From: Syngnathus acus
Lineage: Eukaryota > Chordata > Actinopteri > Syngnathiformes > Syngnathidae
Direction of reading: 5' to 3'
NCBI RefSeq assembly: GCF_901709675.1
Contig: NC_051087.1
Span: 3,650,001-3,714,000, forward strand
Length of the DNA stretch: 64,000 bases
Below are positions 1-16,700 of the stretch, one piece after another. Every line of letters begins with the position of its first letter. The first letter of the stretch is position 1. The notes beneath the pieces were generated by a model. It saw only the letters and a list, made by a program, of their open reading frames with translations. It was not told the origin of the DNA and did no database searches. Both the position numbers and the translations under genes were made by a program.

Positions 1-305
1 AACTGCTGATCCTGTGACCTGACAGGGGGCAAAAAAAGTACCAATGGCACACAAAATTCAACTCGTCATGTACGTGAAAATGGCACGTGTTGGTTGGGTT
101 TGGCAAGGTCATTATCACCATATGTTAATTTCCTTTGGTGAAGAGACATTTTTCCCACATCCGCGGGCTCTCAGCAAGGGGCCCCTCTCCTTGTTCGTTG
201 GCTCGACTGCTCCATCGAGCTGTGGGAAATATTCATGTACATATACATTTAAGTTACAATAAAATCACATTAAAGAATTTTACTTCCCGTTGAGTGAAGT
301 CTCAC

Positions 306-3300
306 CTGCATTAGCTCGTCAAAATACGATTTTGGAGACAGAAGAAGTAAATCTGGAATCGTAGTTACACATGTATCAGTGGTGAAGCAGACCGATTTAA
401 AGTTTATAAAGTATATTAATTGAATTAACAATATTTAAGGATAATTGTGGTGCTGGGGTCTCAATGCTGAAAGGGTTCCTGATGTCATGATGCCTATAAA
501 TAGGGAATTTGCGCCCCCTTGTGGACATACGTATTTAAGGGATCTTGTAGAATTAAATCATTTTTTTAAGTCGACTTCCCATTTACGTTTTCTGTTCAAT
601 TTGTGCATTTGTCGAATATATTTTTTCCAATTGGCTTGACGACAGTTCTAGAGAGGAAAAAAAATATACCCGTGCCTGATTGCGGAGGGTTCTGTTCAAC
701 CGCAGAGTTGTCGGTGTAATCCAGACAAGAGGAGAAGAGTGGTGAGGAGTGAACGGACGAAGGCGAGTCGGCTTTTCTGTCTGTCTGAGGTGAGTCGAAG
801 GCAGACAGGTCGATGAGGTGGTAGCTCTTGATCTCTCGGGGACTTGTGGAAGCTACAATAACAACACTCGGTCATACAAACGAAAGAATACATCAGCGGG
901 TCACTAATGTGTGCGGTCTCACTGTTGTTTATGTCTGTCACTGCTTCTTCACTTTTTCTGTTACATTCTCGCCTGCCGGTTCGCTCCTTGTAGGCATTGA
1001 CGACCAGGGTGAGTTCGTCGTTGGCCGCCAGGATCTGCGCCAGAGCCTCGTCGTCATCCACCGTGTCGCTAGCCAGACGAAAAAGGCTCGGCCTCAGGCG
1101 CTCGCAGCTCTCATACAGGTCCTAATATAGAATTCTAGCGTTACATTTTGCAAGGGTATGTGAATAATAGTAACGTTACCTTCAATTCATCCATGGGCAG
1201 GAAAGATGCTTCCTTGTGCTCGTCCAACATCTCTCTGAGCTGCTTGGTGCTACTCTCCACTGCCTTCAGAGTCATTTCACGCTTTGAGGCTTTCTCTGCC
1301 TTCTCCTGCTCCTAAACAACACACACACCAAAACAATTGCTTGACTATTTTTTAAAGATGACACTATGGCATGTTTCATAAGAGGGCTCACCTCTTTCAT
1401 TGTGCTTTTAATGAGCCTGTTGGCAGTCTCCAAGTCTTCAGGGCGTCCACTTTTTAATAATCTGGATAGGAGCTGGAGGAAATAAAATAATTGTAGTGAT
1501 GGAGCAAACCTTACACACCACACAAACGTTCACAAACACACCGTCGCTTTGTCCCCTTGGTCAAAAACGGAGTCTGTGGCTCTCTGTGGTGGAGGGGCCA
1601 TTATGACTTTATCTGGTAATTTGGGATCCTTTTTTATCACCCCTAAAAATAAGCACATTGCATGAAGGATATACAAAAAAATATATTAATATTGATAATA
1701 ATGTGAACACGTGAGACAACTTAACCGTACCTTGTTTCTTGAGCATAGAGTAGGCGTCCTGGATTTTTGTTTCCTCTTTGAGCCAGAGTGTCCAACCATA
1801 AAGAACCTGAATCAGCTTATCTTTGACCGACGGGGCAGTCCAAGAACCCAAGAACTGCACAGAGGAAGTTGACCGAGTCAGAACGAAACTAACAGAACCG
1901 TGTCTTGGCATGTGAAGAAATTGACAATAAAGCAGACTTTGACCTTGACTTTAAATGACCAGAAGTTCATTCTGACGCTAAATTTAACTGGGAATGTCGC
2001 TCGACTTGACATCCGAGCACCGGTCTTGATTCTTACCTTTGGCGACAATACCTTGATGAGCTCGTTGAGGAATCGGAACTTAGCTGCTTCGCTGCGGAAC
2101 TTCTTGCCGCAGTTGTTCATGCACGCCTCGAGAACCTAGGAACAAAGGAGCAGCGACAGCTCACCACCGATTGAAGGCAACGTGCTAACCTTCCGTCCTC
2201 TTGGCTAAATCCAACTGCGAGGACAACCGTGTCGCTGGATGTCACATGAGGGGTCAGAAGATCCGGCGAGTGACACTTAAAGTGGAATGACTGCGCGGGT
2301 TTTGGATACATCGTGAAATCCATCGTGTTCAGGCCATCATGTGATAAAAGTTAGTCACATGTTCATGCACTATTAACTGGGATCTCCACTCAATTAAATA
2401 AAATACAATGTCTGATCTTTTACATTGAGAAGAAATAGGAGAAACCTTGAGAAGCCACCCCAAGCAAGACCAATCTTCATGCTAATTTTAATGAACTTGC
2501 TAAAGTACTGAAGTTTTAATTACTTACAGTCAGAGCTTGAAGAGCCTCTTTTTCTTGGGGAGACTGAATTTTATGAGCAAGAAGACTGAGAGCAACCTGT
2601 GGACTGACACAAACAAAAGAAGTAAAATTTAGCAGATATGTTGACAGTATTAAAAGCAGCATGAAACTTTCCCAAAAATCTGATTAAAGCGCTATTTGAG
2701 TACCGTTCGGATCAAATTTCAAGTACTTTCAAGCATTCGACAACTATGGAAAATCTCATATTAGCTGTTAGCATATAGCTGATTTGGTGTTGCTCCACAC
2801 ACTTGGATGAGATGCCGTAATATATGTCAACATGGATGTGAGGCAACATTGTTGTGTTTCAACTGTAAACATGAATTTATTGTGGACATGTTAAACGTCA
2901 ACAGAGGTTTGGATCTCATTTGAACACTCTGCTCACCCATCAGTCTCCTTGTTGACCAATTGAGAAAAGGCCTGGATGCAGTCCCACATGTCTTCCTGGT
3001 TGTTCGGATCCGTGGCCTGGTCTGGACAAGAGAAGATGTTTTAGTGTTAAAACACAATGACACTCAACTGATCATCAAAAAGGTATTACTACCTACAAAT
3101 GTCAAAGATTGAGATTATTAATATGAGATTATAAGACTGAAAGACCCCTTTAAGGTGCCTTCACCATTCTGTTGAATTCTGTTTCTATTAATAATTCATT
3201 GTAGAAAATGTTTTAGTCTTTAATACAACATTGGGACGTTGTCTAAAATAATTTTGGGTAATACTATTGTTACTACTGTTCCAGTGTACCTATGCAAAAC

Positions 3301-3932
3301 ACAATTTTCCAATTTAGTGTTCTTATGAAAAAGAAATTGTGAACTTAATTGTTTCTCCGTGGTTTTGACAAAAAGAGTTAACCAATAAGAGTTAAAAAAT
3401 AAACATAATTTAGAAAATTTGAGTCACCGAGCATTGCTCTCACTTTAGATATAGCTTTAGTTTAAGTGATAGCTGATTTCACATATTACCACAGTATTAT
3501 ATTTTAAGTACTTGAAACATTAATTGGATGATTGTTTTTGCAAACATGACGAAATTAGCCGCCCCAAAATAAATATCACGAACGTTCGGCTTTCATCATT
3601 AGCAAGACGTGTACGCGCACAGACGAAACGAAACAACTTCCTGTGACAAGCGTCTCCTGTTTGCCCCAATATTTCCACCTCAAAACGCGTATTGTTGATA
3701 AACGCGTGGTGGAAAAAAATACTTTGTTTGAATCGTTAGTCGCAATTTCTTGGTCAAAAGAAAACGATAACTTCCAGACATGTCACGAGTCTTTCCGCGC
3801 GGAGATGCGTTCAATGACATTGAGTCCAAACTTAAATCCAAAGCGCGGAAACCAAACCAAGTCAACCGAACAGATACACTTCTACTCACTGAGCCATGAG
3901 TCCAAAGTTGGACGGCTGTCGCCGTTCGCCAT
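306..3932 (-). CDS. gga2: GGA-family clathrin adaptor, 5' part (partial at left edge)
   Basis: GGA proteins are Arf-dependent monomeric clathrin adaptors that sort acidic-dileucine cargo at the trans-Golgi and endosomes. Exons, 5' to 3': 3932-3890, 3021-2937, 2603-2528, 2135-2037, 1854-1731, 1642-1542, 1472-1392, 1311-1180, 1121 to about 923 (or 953), 834-670, 352-306; phases agree at every junction. The protein opens MANGDSRPTLDSWLN and carries a VHS domain (exons 1-5, with CGKKFRSEAAKFRFLNELIK and EETKIQDAYSMLKKQG), then a GAT domain (LLKSGRPEDLETANRLIKS, CERLRPSLFRLASDT, DDDEALAQILAANDELT). The hinge follows, with YHLIDLSAFDSPQTD and a small exon encoding SPKSYFDELMQ. The rest of the hinge and the GAE domain lie beyond base 1. 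The paralogue choice rests on position: both GGA2 and EARS2 are minus-strand neighbours at human 16p12. GGA1 or GGA3 cannot be excluded from protein alone. The end of exon 9 is the least certain boundary. Confidence 0.85.
511..524 (-). promoter_or_regulatory. CTCF-like motif
   Basis: The minus strand reads CCACAAGGGGGCGC, one mismatch from the vertebrate CTCF core CCASYAGRKGGCRS. It lies in a gga2 intron. This is a motif match only. Confidence 0.3.
1893..1962 (-). repeat. Interspersed repeat tail (LINE/SINE 3'-end like), copy in gga2 intron
   Basis: The stretch around GTCTTGGCATGTGAAGAAA and CAATAAAGCAGACTTTGAC is the reverse complement of the segment at 38040-38085. The two therefore belong to one dispersed family. 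No coding part of an element is present. Confidence 0.55.
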
Positions 3933-4139
3933 GGCCGCTTTTCTGCCGCAGCACGTCGAGAGGTAGTTGTCGACGTCTGCGAAAAGTGTCACTTGGGGGA
4001 AGCGAGGATGTCAAACTGGCTTGCCCGCGACGACACGTGACACTCATACCGCACTCGCTAGTCACACTGTTTACACTAGTTGCCCTACTTAACAACTCAA
4101 TCTTTCGTGCACAATTAAGTCAAAATATATATGGATACA

Positions 4140-4440
4140 TTAAGAATGTTCAGGAAAAAAAGGCAGGGAGGAGGACAGGATACAAGGAGGAAGAACGCTA
4201 GAAGAAAGGAAGCTGGAAGGTTGGGAGATAGGAAATACAGTTTGATGTAGAAAAGGAAGGAAGGGAGGATGGAAGAATTAAGGATGCGAGGTAGGGAGGA
4301 GGAAACCAAGGCTATATTGAAAGAAACAAAAATGGGGACGAAGGGAGGACGCAACTAAAGGATGGAAAGTCGAAAGAAGAATATGGAAGCTAAGATGGCT
4401 GAGAGGGCGATAAAATGTTGCAATGGTGGGCAGAAGTACA
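4140..4440 (+). repeat. Purine-rich (GGAA/GGAG) low-complexity tract
   Basis: About 300 bases are almost all A and G on the plus strand, with repeated GGAGG and GGAAG words. It is a degenerate simple repeat with no frame conservation. Confidence 0.7.
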
Positions 4441-4499
4441 GAAAGATAGTGAGAAGGAAGAATATGAGGATAATGTGAAAAGAAAAAGAAAGTTTGTAA

Positions 4500-4710
4500 T
4501 TACAGTTGCTGGTATGAAAGGAAGGGAGGCAAGCTCTCCCCAGCCACTTCACTAAGCTCTTCTGGGGGTTCCTGAGGTGCTCCCAGACCAACCCGGAGAC
4601 AAAACAGTCTCTTCTGGTGTGTCCTCGTACATACCTGGAAAAACCTTGGCAGGGAGGTGTCGAAGATGCCTGAGCCACCTCATCTGGCTCTACTCCTTCT
4701 TCACACAACC
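4500..4710 (+). mobile_element. Degraded LINE-like fragment
   Basis: The run containing GATGCCTGAGCCACCTCATC and the preceding GGTGCTCCCAGACCAACC resembles a retroelement fragment dispersed widely in teleost genomes. Family assignment is from memory and uncertain. It has decayed and encodes nothing. Confidence 0.45.
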
Positions 4711-5038
4711 ATCATAATCCCTTTTTAGTGGGTGCCTTTGTCTGAATAGAGCAAACGCATGGCCGATTGTCTATTCCGGCGACACTGCAATTTTAATCAC
4801 AAGCACCAATTACTTCATCACGCTTACACTAATCGCACAGGTCACACTTTTTCCTGTATAGGAAGGAGGCTAAATACAATCGGCCGCAGCAAATTGCAAA
4901 CACAGGAGTTCACGGTTGTACACGTGAATAATTCCAACTTTGTTACATCAATCAGTAGTTCGTTTTGCTTGCGTCAATAAATGTCCCACAAAAGCTCTGT
5001 CCAAAAAAAAAAAGTCACATCCTGGACTTCCGGGATGG

Positions 5039-8150
<3,112 letters not shown>

Positions 8151-10705
8151 GTTGACTTCAGTAGGTTCTGTGGGTCACAACGAAAACAAAAATACCCAAT
8201 TTAGGTTGTTTAAGGTCGCTATCCAAACAATTAAAATCTCCATGACATGGACGTTTTCTTAATACGCATTAAATATAACGTTAAGCCATTTCAAATACGA
8301 TTTATTTCCACTCTTTTCGGCACCGGATACGTTGACCAGACATTGGAATGCGATTGGCTGATTTTCTTCCTCGGTAAACCAAATTTGAATGTCATTGATT
8401 CGGTACTGCGACCTAGCGGTGAAAAGAATCACTTCACTCAATTTATATTCTCAATTAATATTCTCAAGAAACTAATGGGGTAACCCCAAAAAGAAACATT
8501 TTTAATGGAGGAATGTAAGATTTAAGTGATGTTACGTCACAATTTGAGCTGTTATTTGACCCAAAGCTAATGTAAAGGCAGTTGGTTTAGTATTCTGATT
8601 AAATGGTCGGAATTAACCTATATTTTAATCCATCCATCCATTTTCTATATGAGGAGAACATGTGAACTCCACACACTGAGGTCAGAGCCTATATTTAATC
8701 ATTCTGAATTCTTACCCCTACACCTCACCGGTTTGAAGCCTCTTCCAAACCAGTTTGACCAGATTCATTGGCGTACGCATTAATAGAAAGTATTTGTTAC
8801 ACACTGTAGCAGACACTCCGTTCATGGCCGTTATTCATTACTTATAATACATCACTATTCTGCATCACACAAAACATTGGTGAAAAATTCGCACTGAAAA
8901 AAGGTCAATTATATGATTAGAATTATGGGGTCACTCAACTCCCTTTCAGTTCCTTACCAACAAAGAGAGTCTATAAAACATATGAATACATAACATAATA
9001 TACGAATAAAGTAAATAAATGAATAAATAACAAATAACACTTTATAAGGTGTTGTGTATAGAATATAAGAGGAGAATGAAATCAATTAAAAAAAGAATTC
9101 ACACCTTCCATGCATGCTTTAACACTGCGAAAATAGAAAAAAAATTCAACACACCCTTCGCCCCTCCCTGCAGTTTAGGGGTGACACCTTCCGTGTGATT
9201 CTACCTGGAGCTCACTGATACACCTGCTTCTCAGGTGTCAACACACGGACGGATGCTGAAGGAAAAACGTCATTTGGTAAGACATTCGGCTTTGCTTTAA
9301 GTTTTATTGTTCCTTCAGGGCAACCGCTCCTATTTTCAATATGAGCAGCATATCTTCTTACATCCAAAACTTGATTGTGTGTTAAGTAGCTTATTGTTGG
9401 CAGTGCCTGGCTGAAAAGAATCAACATTAACTGGAAATGAATATTTACAGTCAACCTGATGAATCTTATGTTGTGTGTACCTGGCAACAACATGCCAAAG
9501 ACAGAAACAATAAATTAAGTTTTGTATTAAAATTAGTTTGATGAAAACTTTGTTATAAATTACTTATTACTAAACATTTAATTCAAACATATTATAACAC
9601 TGTCATAGGTCTACATACTTTGTTGATGTATGTTATTTTATTTTTTCATGTTTTTTCAGAGTCATTGTTTAATTTCTATAATTTAACTTATTTGTATATA
9701 TTAGAAAATATATTAGGCCGGCCTACATTAATTATGTAGTGTCCGCTGTATGTGTAAATACTGCAAGTACAAATATGCATATATATTAATCTGATTTATG
9801 AGTCTTATATTAATGTCACAATTGTTGAGTTGAATTTGTAAAGTTGTCACAGTGAACGCTTGAAAGACCCCAAGCTCATAACGCTTAACAGCAGTCGCGA
9901 AATAGATCAATAAAATAAAAAAAATACAGTTTGTACTCAACCATTTCAAATAACAAAAACATATGAGCGAGATTTGAAAGGAGGAAATAAATTCATCATT
10001 TCCTCAAATGTTTCAAAAGCACTTCGGGAATAATTTTAGTAGTCAACGAACCCGAATTCCTGACAGGATGATACAACAGTGAGAATGACAATAAACAAAA
10101 GAGTAAAAATAAATGAAGAGGAAACCCTGTCAACCTATTATTTTCGTACTTTGAATGTCTCTCTGACATTTGGACTGCAGATTGTCTTGTTTAGCTGATC
10201 AGTTCGACAACGTCCTATCAAGGAAGAGGCTTTAAATGTCCATTTAGGCTCTTCAAAGGGAACTGAACCCAAAATATACATTTTCAAATGATATTTTAAT
10301 GTATGCATATAATTTTCTGTCTGTCTGTGTGTCTGTTGATGATTGTTGCCCCCCTCACCTCCCTCCCCATTTTGTTTTCTTAAAAATAGAGCATCATGAG
10401 CTCTTTGTGTTTATTGTTCAGATGACAATAGTGTTGAATTTCAGCATTCTTCTCTCTGGTGCAGAGAGACACAAGAATGATGAAGGTCATGGGGTAATAC
10501 TGACAAGTATCTTGTGGCCACTCCCTGATTTCTATCATCCGCTCACATTGCAGCATTTTGCAATTTCATTAACCTCGCAAAATATCCAAATTTGATGAAG
10601 AATTGTAACTGTTATGATTTGCATTTTGTCACCATGGTGCAATGTCTTTGCTTCCTTCCCCAGCTAGCACAAAACTGTACTCATCCCCATGAGACCAGCG
10701 GCATC
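8151..10705. other. Intergenic gap between ears2 and the mesothelin-like gene
   Basis: AT-rich, with no coding exon found on either strand. It contains a decayed repeat fragment (about 8628-8720, starting with a short CATC run) and the 5' untranslated sequence of the mesothelin-like gene. A good splice acceptor (CTTCCCCAG at about 10655-10663) lies just before its first coding exon, so at least one untranslated exon probably lies further upstream in this gap. Confidence 0.5.
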
Positions 10706-13700
10706 ATGAGATCAAGCTACATTTTCCTGCTACTTTACCTCATCTGGGGTTGCTTTGGTAAGAGCAGACGGTCAAAAGAAGGCTGAAGAATTAATCAAAT
10801 TCAAATTATATATAATTTATCATATATAAATAATGTATATGTACATCATTATATATAATTCTATATTCCATAGTTTCATTTATCACAGCTTTCAAATTCA
10901 AATTATATATATAGTTTATACGCCATTATTTATAATTGTATATTGTATAGTTTCATTTTTCACAGTTTTACTGAAACTGGTTTGGCGAGGAGGTATTACA
11001 AAGACAACTACGCTTAGTTGGTTCTACTCTTTCACCTGGATTATTTCGCAATGGGAAAGAGAAGGTGTTGCGTAAATATGTGGAGCGCTCCGTGTTCAAT
11101 TTAACATCTCACAATACATTTGTTTTTTTTAATCTTTCTATTTCTATATTCTTAGGTTGTATTCTTTTTTTTCTATACCTTGTCATCAAGTCTATAAATA
11201 ACACTGACTAGTTTTGTTTTTTTGTCAGCTGAATGATCACAAAGTATTTAGATGAAATATTATTTTCACTCCTCCCCCAACAGGGTCATCTAGTCAACAA
11301 GGGTAAGTTACCGACAGAAATTTTTCCAAACATTTCTATTTCCTCAATGATGACTTTGAATGATCTTGGTTTCGCATGACCGATGAAGCGAGCCAACCTG
11401 CAACTCGACCGGCCAGGTGAGGGAAAAAACGATCTTTGCATAAATGGCAAATGAATCAGCAAAAGGAATTCTGCTTGTTATTATTATTTTTTTTCTTTCA
11501 CTCAATTTATGATTAGAATCAAAATACCAAAAAACCTGACTGGACACTTTATACGTTTTTTTTTTTTTTTTTTCTTAAGAGACCAGATGCAGCATCATGC
11601 TTCCTCCAGTGTGTTGGTTCGCCTGCATCAAACACCGGAAGAGATCACATGAGAAATCTAAAAGCAATGCTGGAAGCTGCAATGGATGTTTATACCTTCA
11701 TGGTAGGCTTGGTTCAAGATGACACCATCATTTGTTTTCACACATTTACCAACCTGACAGTTTTTTTTTTTTCTAAAACTTTCAAAAATCCAGCCGTGCA
11801 TTCTGGATAGAAAGTTAGGAAATTGCGCTCCCGTGGCAACTGAGACAACTGAGAACTTACCCCATGTTTCCTACCCATCTCCTTTCCCCTCGCAAACAGA
11901 GATCCAGCGCAAGAGGAGCTGACCTCAGCCTGGAGGGAGCCATCTTTTTAGATCCAAATGCGGAGCCTCTCCACAATGAAGCCCTGGTAGAGATGTGGAT
12001 GGAGGTCAATGTGAGACCGCTTTTGACCTCAATCAACAGACATGTCCTGGCCTGCCTCAGCACCAAGAACTTCAGCTGCTCCACCTACCAAACAATGTAC
12101 ATCTGCCGTCTGGTGAACAAACTCCTTCTGCGTATCGGCGGCTTTTTGAATGCTCTGTCCTCTTCTCGCAGGGTGAAGGAGTTCAGCCAACATTTCTCTG
12201 AGATGATTCCTGCCAGACAAAAATGGATCTACTCATTCTTCATGTATCCCTTCCTGTCAAGACATGGAATCAATGGTAATACTTAACCATCATTATGGAT
12301 TTGTCATTAAAGTGATTTTAAGAGGTTTCACCCCCAAAATGTTTTTTGTTTGCCTCTGTACAGGTTGCGTAAATCCAAACGAAAGTAGTGAAGACTGGCT
12401 GATGAAGAATTTCGGTGCGTTCAGTGTCATCGCTAGAATTTTCGACTTACCAGCGCTCAACATGGTTTTCAGCGGCGTGAGTCCCACTCTGCCTTTTTCT
12501 TTTAAATCAACTTTATGACCACTAAACAAAATCTATGTGTCTCTTAACTGACATATGTTGCCCATCTCTTTGTGTCTCTTTTCAACCCAGCTGGAAGTTC
12601 TTCACCTACTGTCTCCGGCTCAGAAGGCTGAGCTGCTGATGAGGCCCGAAGTAGCGGGCTTGAGCAACGACTCCCTCTCGCTGATCTTTCACAGTTTGAT
12701 GACAGATGATCCACCACCCAACACCATCCATTATGGAAGGAACCCCAACTGGACCGAGCCTAGATACCCCCAACAGGAATACAGCCCTCCGTCCCCTCAC
12801 ATCACCCTCAGAGAAGTATTTTAACTTTGGCTGTGTGGACAAATAATCTTCATACAATTAATCCCTGCCCCACTTCCAGGTGATCCAAGGCATCACGATG
12901 ACTTTCAAACCCATCACAAGCTTCGTCCATGACTTTGTCGCCTTCACCAAAGAGGTACAAAAATTTTCTCTTATGGTTCAAGCACATACGGGACCGGCGA
13001 TGTCTCAATATATATTTCACGTTTCATTTCCCAGAGAGACGTGTCAGAAATCAGAAGCAGCACACTGATGCAGTTCCTGCTCAACTGGACTCTGGCAGAG
13101 GTGGCGAGTCAATACAGCCCGTATCCGGCACCCGTCGCCCCAGAAATGCTGGAATTGGACAAAATGGAGGACTGGTACCGACGTGTTGTCCTGCCCATTC
13201 TACGGAGGTTCTCTGACGACGAACAAGCCCTAATGAGTGATCATCTCGTGCTCACCTTTCATCATGTCTTGTATGTTCCACCAATACTTAAGTAAACATT
13301 TATCCATCCATCCATCCATCCATCCATCCATCCATCCATCCATCCATCCATCCATCCATCCTAGCTAGCTAGCTAGCTATCCTGACTGGCTAGCCGGCTA
13401 TGGAAAGCAGGCTATGGCAAGCAGGCTATGGCAAGCAGGCGATGGCAAGCAGGCGATGGCTAGCAGGCTATGGCTAGCAGGCTATGGCTAGCAGGCTATG
13501 GCTAGCAGGCTATGGCTAGCAGGCTATGGCTAGCAGGCTAGCTTAATTACCACATAAGTGTGATAGAAAATGGGAGGATTCATTTAGGCCCATTAGCTAG
13601 CAGCAGGTCTCTTAATGGCGCATTATGTTTTGCAGCAACTTGGATCACAATGTGGACAATGAAATGGACGACATCCAAGATGTTTGCAGCGTCACTCTTG

Positions 13701-16700
13701 ATGGCAATCCTTGCGGGGTAAAACAAAAACAAAAATAAGAAAGGTTTTTCATTTCTGTTTGTCAAAAATTCTTCCTGGTCATCAACCCCCTCCAGTTGAC
13801 TGATGCAGTTGAAAAGACGGCACGTATCATGCACTGTGCAGCTCGAAGCAACCTGACCATGTCTGAGGAGAACATCATGAGGCTGATTTTGGAGCTGACG
13901 GAACGTCTTAATTTACTAATCCAGGAGTTTGCCACAGCTGTGAGTTCATAAACCCTTCTACTCAAACTCGTATGTTTTCATATGTGATGACATCTTCCGT
14001 GTTTGCAGAACTTCACAGAGGTGGCATCCGACTTCCGGGAGATCTTTAGCGAGGCCGACTCACACGCTCTTACTCAGGAAAACCTCCACGACCCGGAATT
14101 CATCACCATGTGGTTCCACATCAAGCTGTCACCCCTCCTTCCTGACATCCCCATCAGCTTGCTCTCCTGCCTGAGCACCAACAACTTCTCCTGTCCAGCC
14201 TATCAAACCCTGTGAGTTTGCCACCCGTTTCTTCTCACCCTCCAAGTTTTTAGGAGGAATAATATTCATCATCTGTCGCGGTGCAGTGTTGCTCTCCTCA
14301 GCAAACACATCAACTACTTTGATCCGCATCCAGTCCACCACCAAAACATTTACACGCACTTCATCTACGTCTTCCTGAACACGTCCAGTGAGTTAAAATG
14401 ACAATTTGATCATCTTTCGCCAAAAATATGCTTTTCATGAATCGTATTTGATGAAGTCTTATGTGTACGTTTCAGACTTGTGTTTCTCAGGTAACAGCAA
14501 AGAATGGCTGAGGAAAAATTTTGGCTCTTTCTCAAAAGTTCCTAACATCACCGACTTCTATGACCTCAACCCAAACTTCTCAAGCGTGAGTGGCACATAT
14601 GAGAAGTCAGCAAAGCGATGGCTGGACCGCATGGTTTTTTCTTTTCCTCAGCTGGACGTTCTGGACGAGCTGTCTCCAAGACAGACGGCCCAGCTGATGC
14701 TGGTGCCTCTCCCAACTCCTCCCGAGAAGGACGTGGTCATCCGTGAGGTGTTTGATTTCCTGCTGGAGTCTCCCAGAGAGAGGAAGCTTCTCAAGGTTTT
14801 GCATCATCTGCTGCTTCTGGTTCCTGAGGTGACTGCTCTTGTGGTGTTGACTCAGCAATATTTCCCAATCAGGAAAGTGAGCTGAAATGTTGATTTTGCA
14901 GGTCCAACCTCCTTGTGAAGTCTTCAAAACCATGTGAGTATTTTTCGAAATAACTGAAGAATATGTCGTTAAAATAACTTTTCATGATTTGTGTTCTACT
15001 TCTTTTTCCAGTTTTGAACAGCTGCAAAGAGCCATCGTGTCCGTGCCGCCTGATATGGAGATTCACATTCGAGAAATACTGGACCAACTCATCCAATCCA
15101 CGCCTGAAGGTAGAGAAGAATGCCTCACGGGCACATATATTGAATTTAAATATTATTGTGTAAATTGTACTGGACATTTTTTCTCTCCTAGACTGTCTGC
15201 CTGACAACATCCAGGTAAAGTTTTCTCATTTTCTATTCTATTTCAGACACTTTAACTCACTTTTTGTTCTTCCACAGTGCTTGGTGATTCCGATCAATGG
15301 TAAGAAGTGTTTTAAAAGTTCACAAATCTGACATCCACAGTTAATAATTCTGATTCTGTGCAATTTTACAGCAATTGCCGTCTGCGAGAGAATCGACAGG
15401 TATGTCGTCAACTAAATACCATACGTCGCCACGCTGCACGCTTTGACATCGTAATTTGCTAACGTGCTAATCGTGCAGCTCTGACCTTCATTTGGCCTTG
15501 AGTACATCTATGGACGTCCCTTGCAACTTTACCCTGGACGAATATGCGTGTGGACAGGTAGCGTTTTATTTTTTACGTTGGGGCCGGATTGTTTCTTTTA
15601 AATTAAATTAATTTGAATTATTAATTTAAATAACTGGATGAATTCACATTATTAATTTAGATTAATTAATTTAAATAACTGGATTAATTCACGGTTGCTG
15701 GTGAAAGCAAAACATATAACTTACTTGATATATTTGATCCATGTCCAATATCCAGCTGCAGAACTTCACGGCCGTTCAACTGGCGTCTCTTCTGTCGTGT
15801 AATCTCATCGGAGACAGCAAACGTTCCGTCGTGCTATGGAAGATCTTGCTCAGTAATCTTTCCACCATCTTGGATCCGGCTCTGGACATTCTGGCCAGCA
15901 TGGTTTGTGAAAGAAGGAAGAAACCATTAAAAATAAATGACGATTCAAATACGATTTTTACATTTTTTTTTTGCATAGCCTGAGAATACAATCGGACCAT
16001 CTGCTCCTGAGATTCTGGACGTGATCGGTGAGATCCGCGTGGCAGTGCTGACCGATGAACAGCTGAGGAACAGCAGCGTCATCACCAGATGGTTCTCAAG
16101 GCGCCTGAAGGCCTTCTTGCCGTCAGCATCCAACAATTTCCTCCGCTGTCTGAGCCACAGGAACCTCAGCTGTCAATCTTACCAGCAAATGTAAGAAACC
16201 CAAAGAAACAAAAGCGTATCATGGTTTTGTAATGAAATATATCAGCGTAAAAGAAGAAAAACGATAAATAAATAAGAAATACATAAATAAATAAATATAT
16301 TACTCATCGTACGCTTCTCAATGCTTTTTTTCAATATCAGCCTGGACGTTTTCAAGCAACTCTATGACAAGATCAACGACAAGGAGCGGATCTTGCAGGA
16401 GTTCATCGTTAACTTCCTATCTCGGCCAGTCTCAGGTCAGCTCGTCCCGCCCTCACTCATTTCAAATCTTCACAATGATTGAATAATGAATGAACTTTTG
16501 GACTATGTGCAGGACCAGGCTGCCTATCGGGGTTCAACAGCAGCGCAGAGTGGCTGTTGGTGAACGTGGGTCAATTTTCCGAGTTCTTGACCCTCGAAGA
16601 GATTCTGCGGCTCAACCCGGAGTTCAACCCTGTGAGATTTCACTCTTAACAGACAACTGACCATCGTTGCCTAACTAACATGCCTCGTTTTAGCTGGAGG

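Larger units (their letters stand above)
3933..5038. other. Intergenic gap between gga2 and ears2
   Basis: It holds the gga2 upstream region (about 3933-4100), a purine-rich tract (about 4140-4440) and an old retroelement fragment (about 4500-4710). No coding exon is supported. The short open frames here overlap the low-complexity tract or the repeat. Confidence 0.6.

Noticed and set aside
12097-12171. Read-through of the first CLS..YQ exon of the mesothelin-like gene
   Set aside because: The frame stays open by chance ([12 protein letters not shown]...), but every sister module has an intron at this place, and splicing AT|GTACAT to CAG|G restores the shared motif.
13301-13361. Regular short repeat that might suggest a CRISPR array
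   Set aside because: The unit is a four-base microsatellite without spacers, in an animal intron.
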